DNA of 23,834 nucleotides from Chamaesiphon sp031376885 (GTDB lineage: Bacteria > Cyanobacteriota > Cyanobacteriia > Cyanobacteriales > Chamaesiphonaceae). Under the pieces are notes generated by a model. That model did no database searches. It had not been told where the DNA came from and was given only the letters and a program-made list of their open reading frames with translations. Both the position numbers and the translations under genes were made by a program. Position 1 is the first letter of the stretch, and each line of letters starts with the position of its first letter. This document shows positions 23,047-23,834 of the stretch, piece after piece. The stretch spans positions 1 through 23,834 of the forward strand of contig JANMEL010000127.1 in the NCBI GenBank assembly GCA_031376885.1. The letters run 5' to 3'.

Positions 23047-23379
23047 CTAATCTTCGTAGTGATAACGAGCTTGCAGAAACACAATTCGATTGTCTTCTGC
23101 CTGATAGACTAGTCGATGCTCTAAGTCGATCCGCCGCGACCAAGTATTTACAGCGACATACTTTAATGGCTCTGGCTTGCCGATTCCAGCAAACGGATCG
23201 CCATCTAGGATATCAGCCACTAAATCCACGATCCGATCGCCTTTCTTCGGTTCGTATCGGTACCACCAGCGCAAATCTAGTTTGAATTCTGGACTAAAGA
23301 TAGGAACGAGTAAAATTACCTCTGACTGGATCGCTTCATCATCACTGCTGGCTGATTTCTGCTTACGCTTACGATTCAA
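23047..23379 (-). CDS. yoeB: YoeB/Txe-family toxin (ribosome-dependent mRNA interferase)
   Basis: 110 aa RelE-superfamily toxin. YoeB proteins cut mRNA on the ribosome. The conserved core is nearly textbook: FKLDLRWWYRYEP, ILDGDPFAGIGKPEPLKY, NTWSRRIDLEHRLVYQ and LQARYHY. The residues matching the E. coli YoeB active site are Glu70 in KPEPLK, Arg89 in EHRLVY, and His107 and Tyr108 in RYHY, so it looks active. It has about 25 extra residues at the N-terminus, rich in Lys, Arg and Ser (MNRKRKQKSASSDDEAI), compared with E. coli YoeB; I recall similar charged extensions in other cyanobacterial versions. The start overlaps the antitoxin by 11 bp, so translation is coupled. Confidence 0.95.
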   Translation of the reverse strand: MNRKRKQKSASSDDEAIQSEVILLVPIFSPEFKLDLRWWYRYEPKKGDRIVDLVADILDGDPFAGIGKPEPLKYVAVNTWSRRIDLEHRLVYQAEDNRIVFLQARYHYED

Positions 23380-23653
23380 TCTCCAGCTCCTGTCTCAATT
23401 GCTCCAAGCTTTGGGGAATAGCTGCATCGGATTTTGCCCACTCGATCGCACTAAATAATCGTTTGGCATTAGCGGGAGAGCGCAGGAGATATACTGATTC
23501 TAACAGGCTAGACAACTCATCAGCGGCGATAAGTGCGACATCTGCCCCATTGCGGCGAGTAATTTTGACGATCTCACGATTCTCGCTGACCGAATCAAGA
23601 ATAGTCGCTAGGTTTGCGCGTACCTGAGAATAGCTGATTTCTTGATTAATCAC
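23369..23653 (-). CDS. yefM: YefM/Phd-family antitoxin
   Basis: 94 aa. The N-terminal domain (INQEISYSQVRANLATILDSVSENREIVKITRRNGADVALIAADELSSL, read as separate strands and helices over residues 2-50) is the YefM/Phd dimerisation and DNA-binding fold. The C-terminal part (about 60-94), with KRLFSAIEWAKSD and EQLRQELEIE, would wrap the toxin. Start is GTG at 23651-23653; no other start fits. It is first in the two-gene unit and overlaps the toxin gene by 11 bp, which is the usual antitoxin-first order. A palindromic operator lies 12 bp upstream, so autorepression is expected. Confidence 0.95.
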   Translation of the reverse strand: MINQEISYSQVRANLATILDSVSENREIVKITRRNGADVALIAADELSSLLESVYLLRSPANAKRLFSAIEWAKSDAAIPQSLEQLRQELEIES

Positions 23654-23665
23654 TATTAAATTTAT

Positions 23666-23692
23666 TAACTGTACAACTTAATTGTACAGTTA
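23666..23692. promoter_or_regulatory. YefM-YoeB operator palindrome
   Basis: TAACTGTACAA (23666-23676) and TTGTACAGTTA (23682-23692) are a perfect 11-bp inverted repeat with a 5-nt spacer. Each arm contains TGTACA, the core sequence known for E. coli YefM-YoeB binding. The two cores start 13 bp apart, about one helical turn. The site is 12 bp before the antitoxin GTG, where bound complex would block transcription or initiation. Confidence 0.88.
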
Positions 23693-23719
23693 GACTGACC
23701 GCCATTGTCAACATTGCTA

Positions 23720-23742
23720 CAAGATGGGTAGCTCACATCTTG
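23720..23742. repeat. CAAGATG hairpin repeat
   Basis: CAAGATG (23720-23726) and CATCTTG (23736-23742) form a 7-bp stem with a 9-nt loop containing GTAGCTCA. Short hairpins of this sequence type recur in cyanobacterial intergenic DNA. It lies between the operator and the right direct repeat. Confidence 0.6.
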
Positions 23743-23748
23743 CACCAA

Positions 23749-23777
23749 TACTAAAATATTAGTAATTAGCGTAGATC
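23749..23777. repeat. right 29-bp direct repeat flanking the toxin-antitoxin module
   Basis: Same orientation as 22997-23025, with differences at two positions. In this copy TACTAA and TTAGTA (23749-23764) can form a 6-bp hairpin with loop AATA; the left copy has lost one pair. It ends nine bases before the fold-back repeat at 23786. Confidence 0.85.
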
Positions 23778-23785
23778 GGGGCGGG

Positions 23786-23834
23786 CACAAGACCACGCCC
23801 CTACAGGTTAATTGCGTAGGGGCGTGGTCTTGTG
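23786..23834. repeat. intact fold-back repeat cut by the window end
   Basis: CACAAGACCACGCCCCTAC (23786-23804) pairs perfectly with GTAGGGGCGTGGTCTTGTG (23816-23834), 19 bp, loop AGGTTAATTGC. GGGGCGGG precedes the left arm, so the stem probably continues beyond the window with CCCGCCCC. Related to 19171-19264 and to the decayed half copy at 3009-3042. Confidence 0.88.

Overview
The window looks like an ordinary piece of cyanobacterial chromosome. The evidence is an NDH-1 subunit gene (ndhN), a Ycf33/DUF751 gene next to rbfA, and small conserved proteins of cyanobacterial type. There are at least eight HIP1 octamers (GCGATCGC), a very high density of CGATCG cores, and several heptanucleotide repeat arrays (STRRs). 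I see no rRNA, tRNA, CRISPR array, transposase or phage gene, and I do not assign a genus.

Layout. 1-5.2 kb: a Ski2-like RNA helicase (245-2911), then a membrane-anchored subtilase with a polytopic C-terminus (3185-4948) that overlaps a 76-aa protein by 4 bp. 5.3-8.7 kb: a charged low-complexity protein (-), a VanW-domain protein with a glycosyltransferase-like C-terminus (+), ndhN (-) whose stop codon abuts the VanW stop, and a glutathione S-transferase (-). 8.8-10.4 kb: two tandem paralogues of a DUF6745-like family (-). 10.6-14.5 kb: 5-formyltetrahydrofolate cyclo-ligase (+) beginning just after a heptad array, a two-gene unit of HExxH membrane protein and NahK-like kinase (-), and an exported protein of unknown function (+). 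14.7-18.3 kb: ygfZ and ligA (-), both of whose stop codons lie inside AT-rich heptad arrays, and a small conserved protein (-). 18.4-19.1 kb: ycf33-rbfA (+). 19.3-21.7 kb: UXS and Ugd (-), which together make UDP-glucuronate and UDP-xylose. 21.8-22.8 kb: a methylenetetrahydrofolate reductase (-). 23.0-23.7 kb: a YefM/YoeB toxin-antitoxin module (-) with a clear operator, flanked by 29-bp direct repeats.

The genes are mostly unrelated housekeeping or surface functions. The real pathway links are Ugd with UXS (nucleotide sugars), MTHFR, 5-FCL and YgfZ (folate metabolism, though not clustered), and toxin with antitoxin. No gap between genes exceeds 300 bp. The gaps are rich in repeats: palindromic hairpins (5.3, 14.6, 19.2, 23.8 kb), GTTGGGT hairpins (2.9, 11.3 kb), and heptad arrays (0.14, 10.6, 14.7, 16.8, 23.0 kb).

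I did not find a clear, wholly new system. The best candidates for a second look are the tandem DUF6745-like paralogues, the VanW-glycosyltransferase fusion, the subtilase with its translationally coupled partner, the HExxH/kinase pair, the repeat-bounded toxin-antitoxin cassette, and heptad arrays that reach into start and stop regions of genes.
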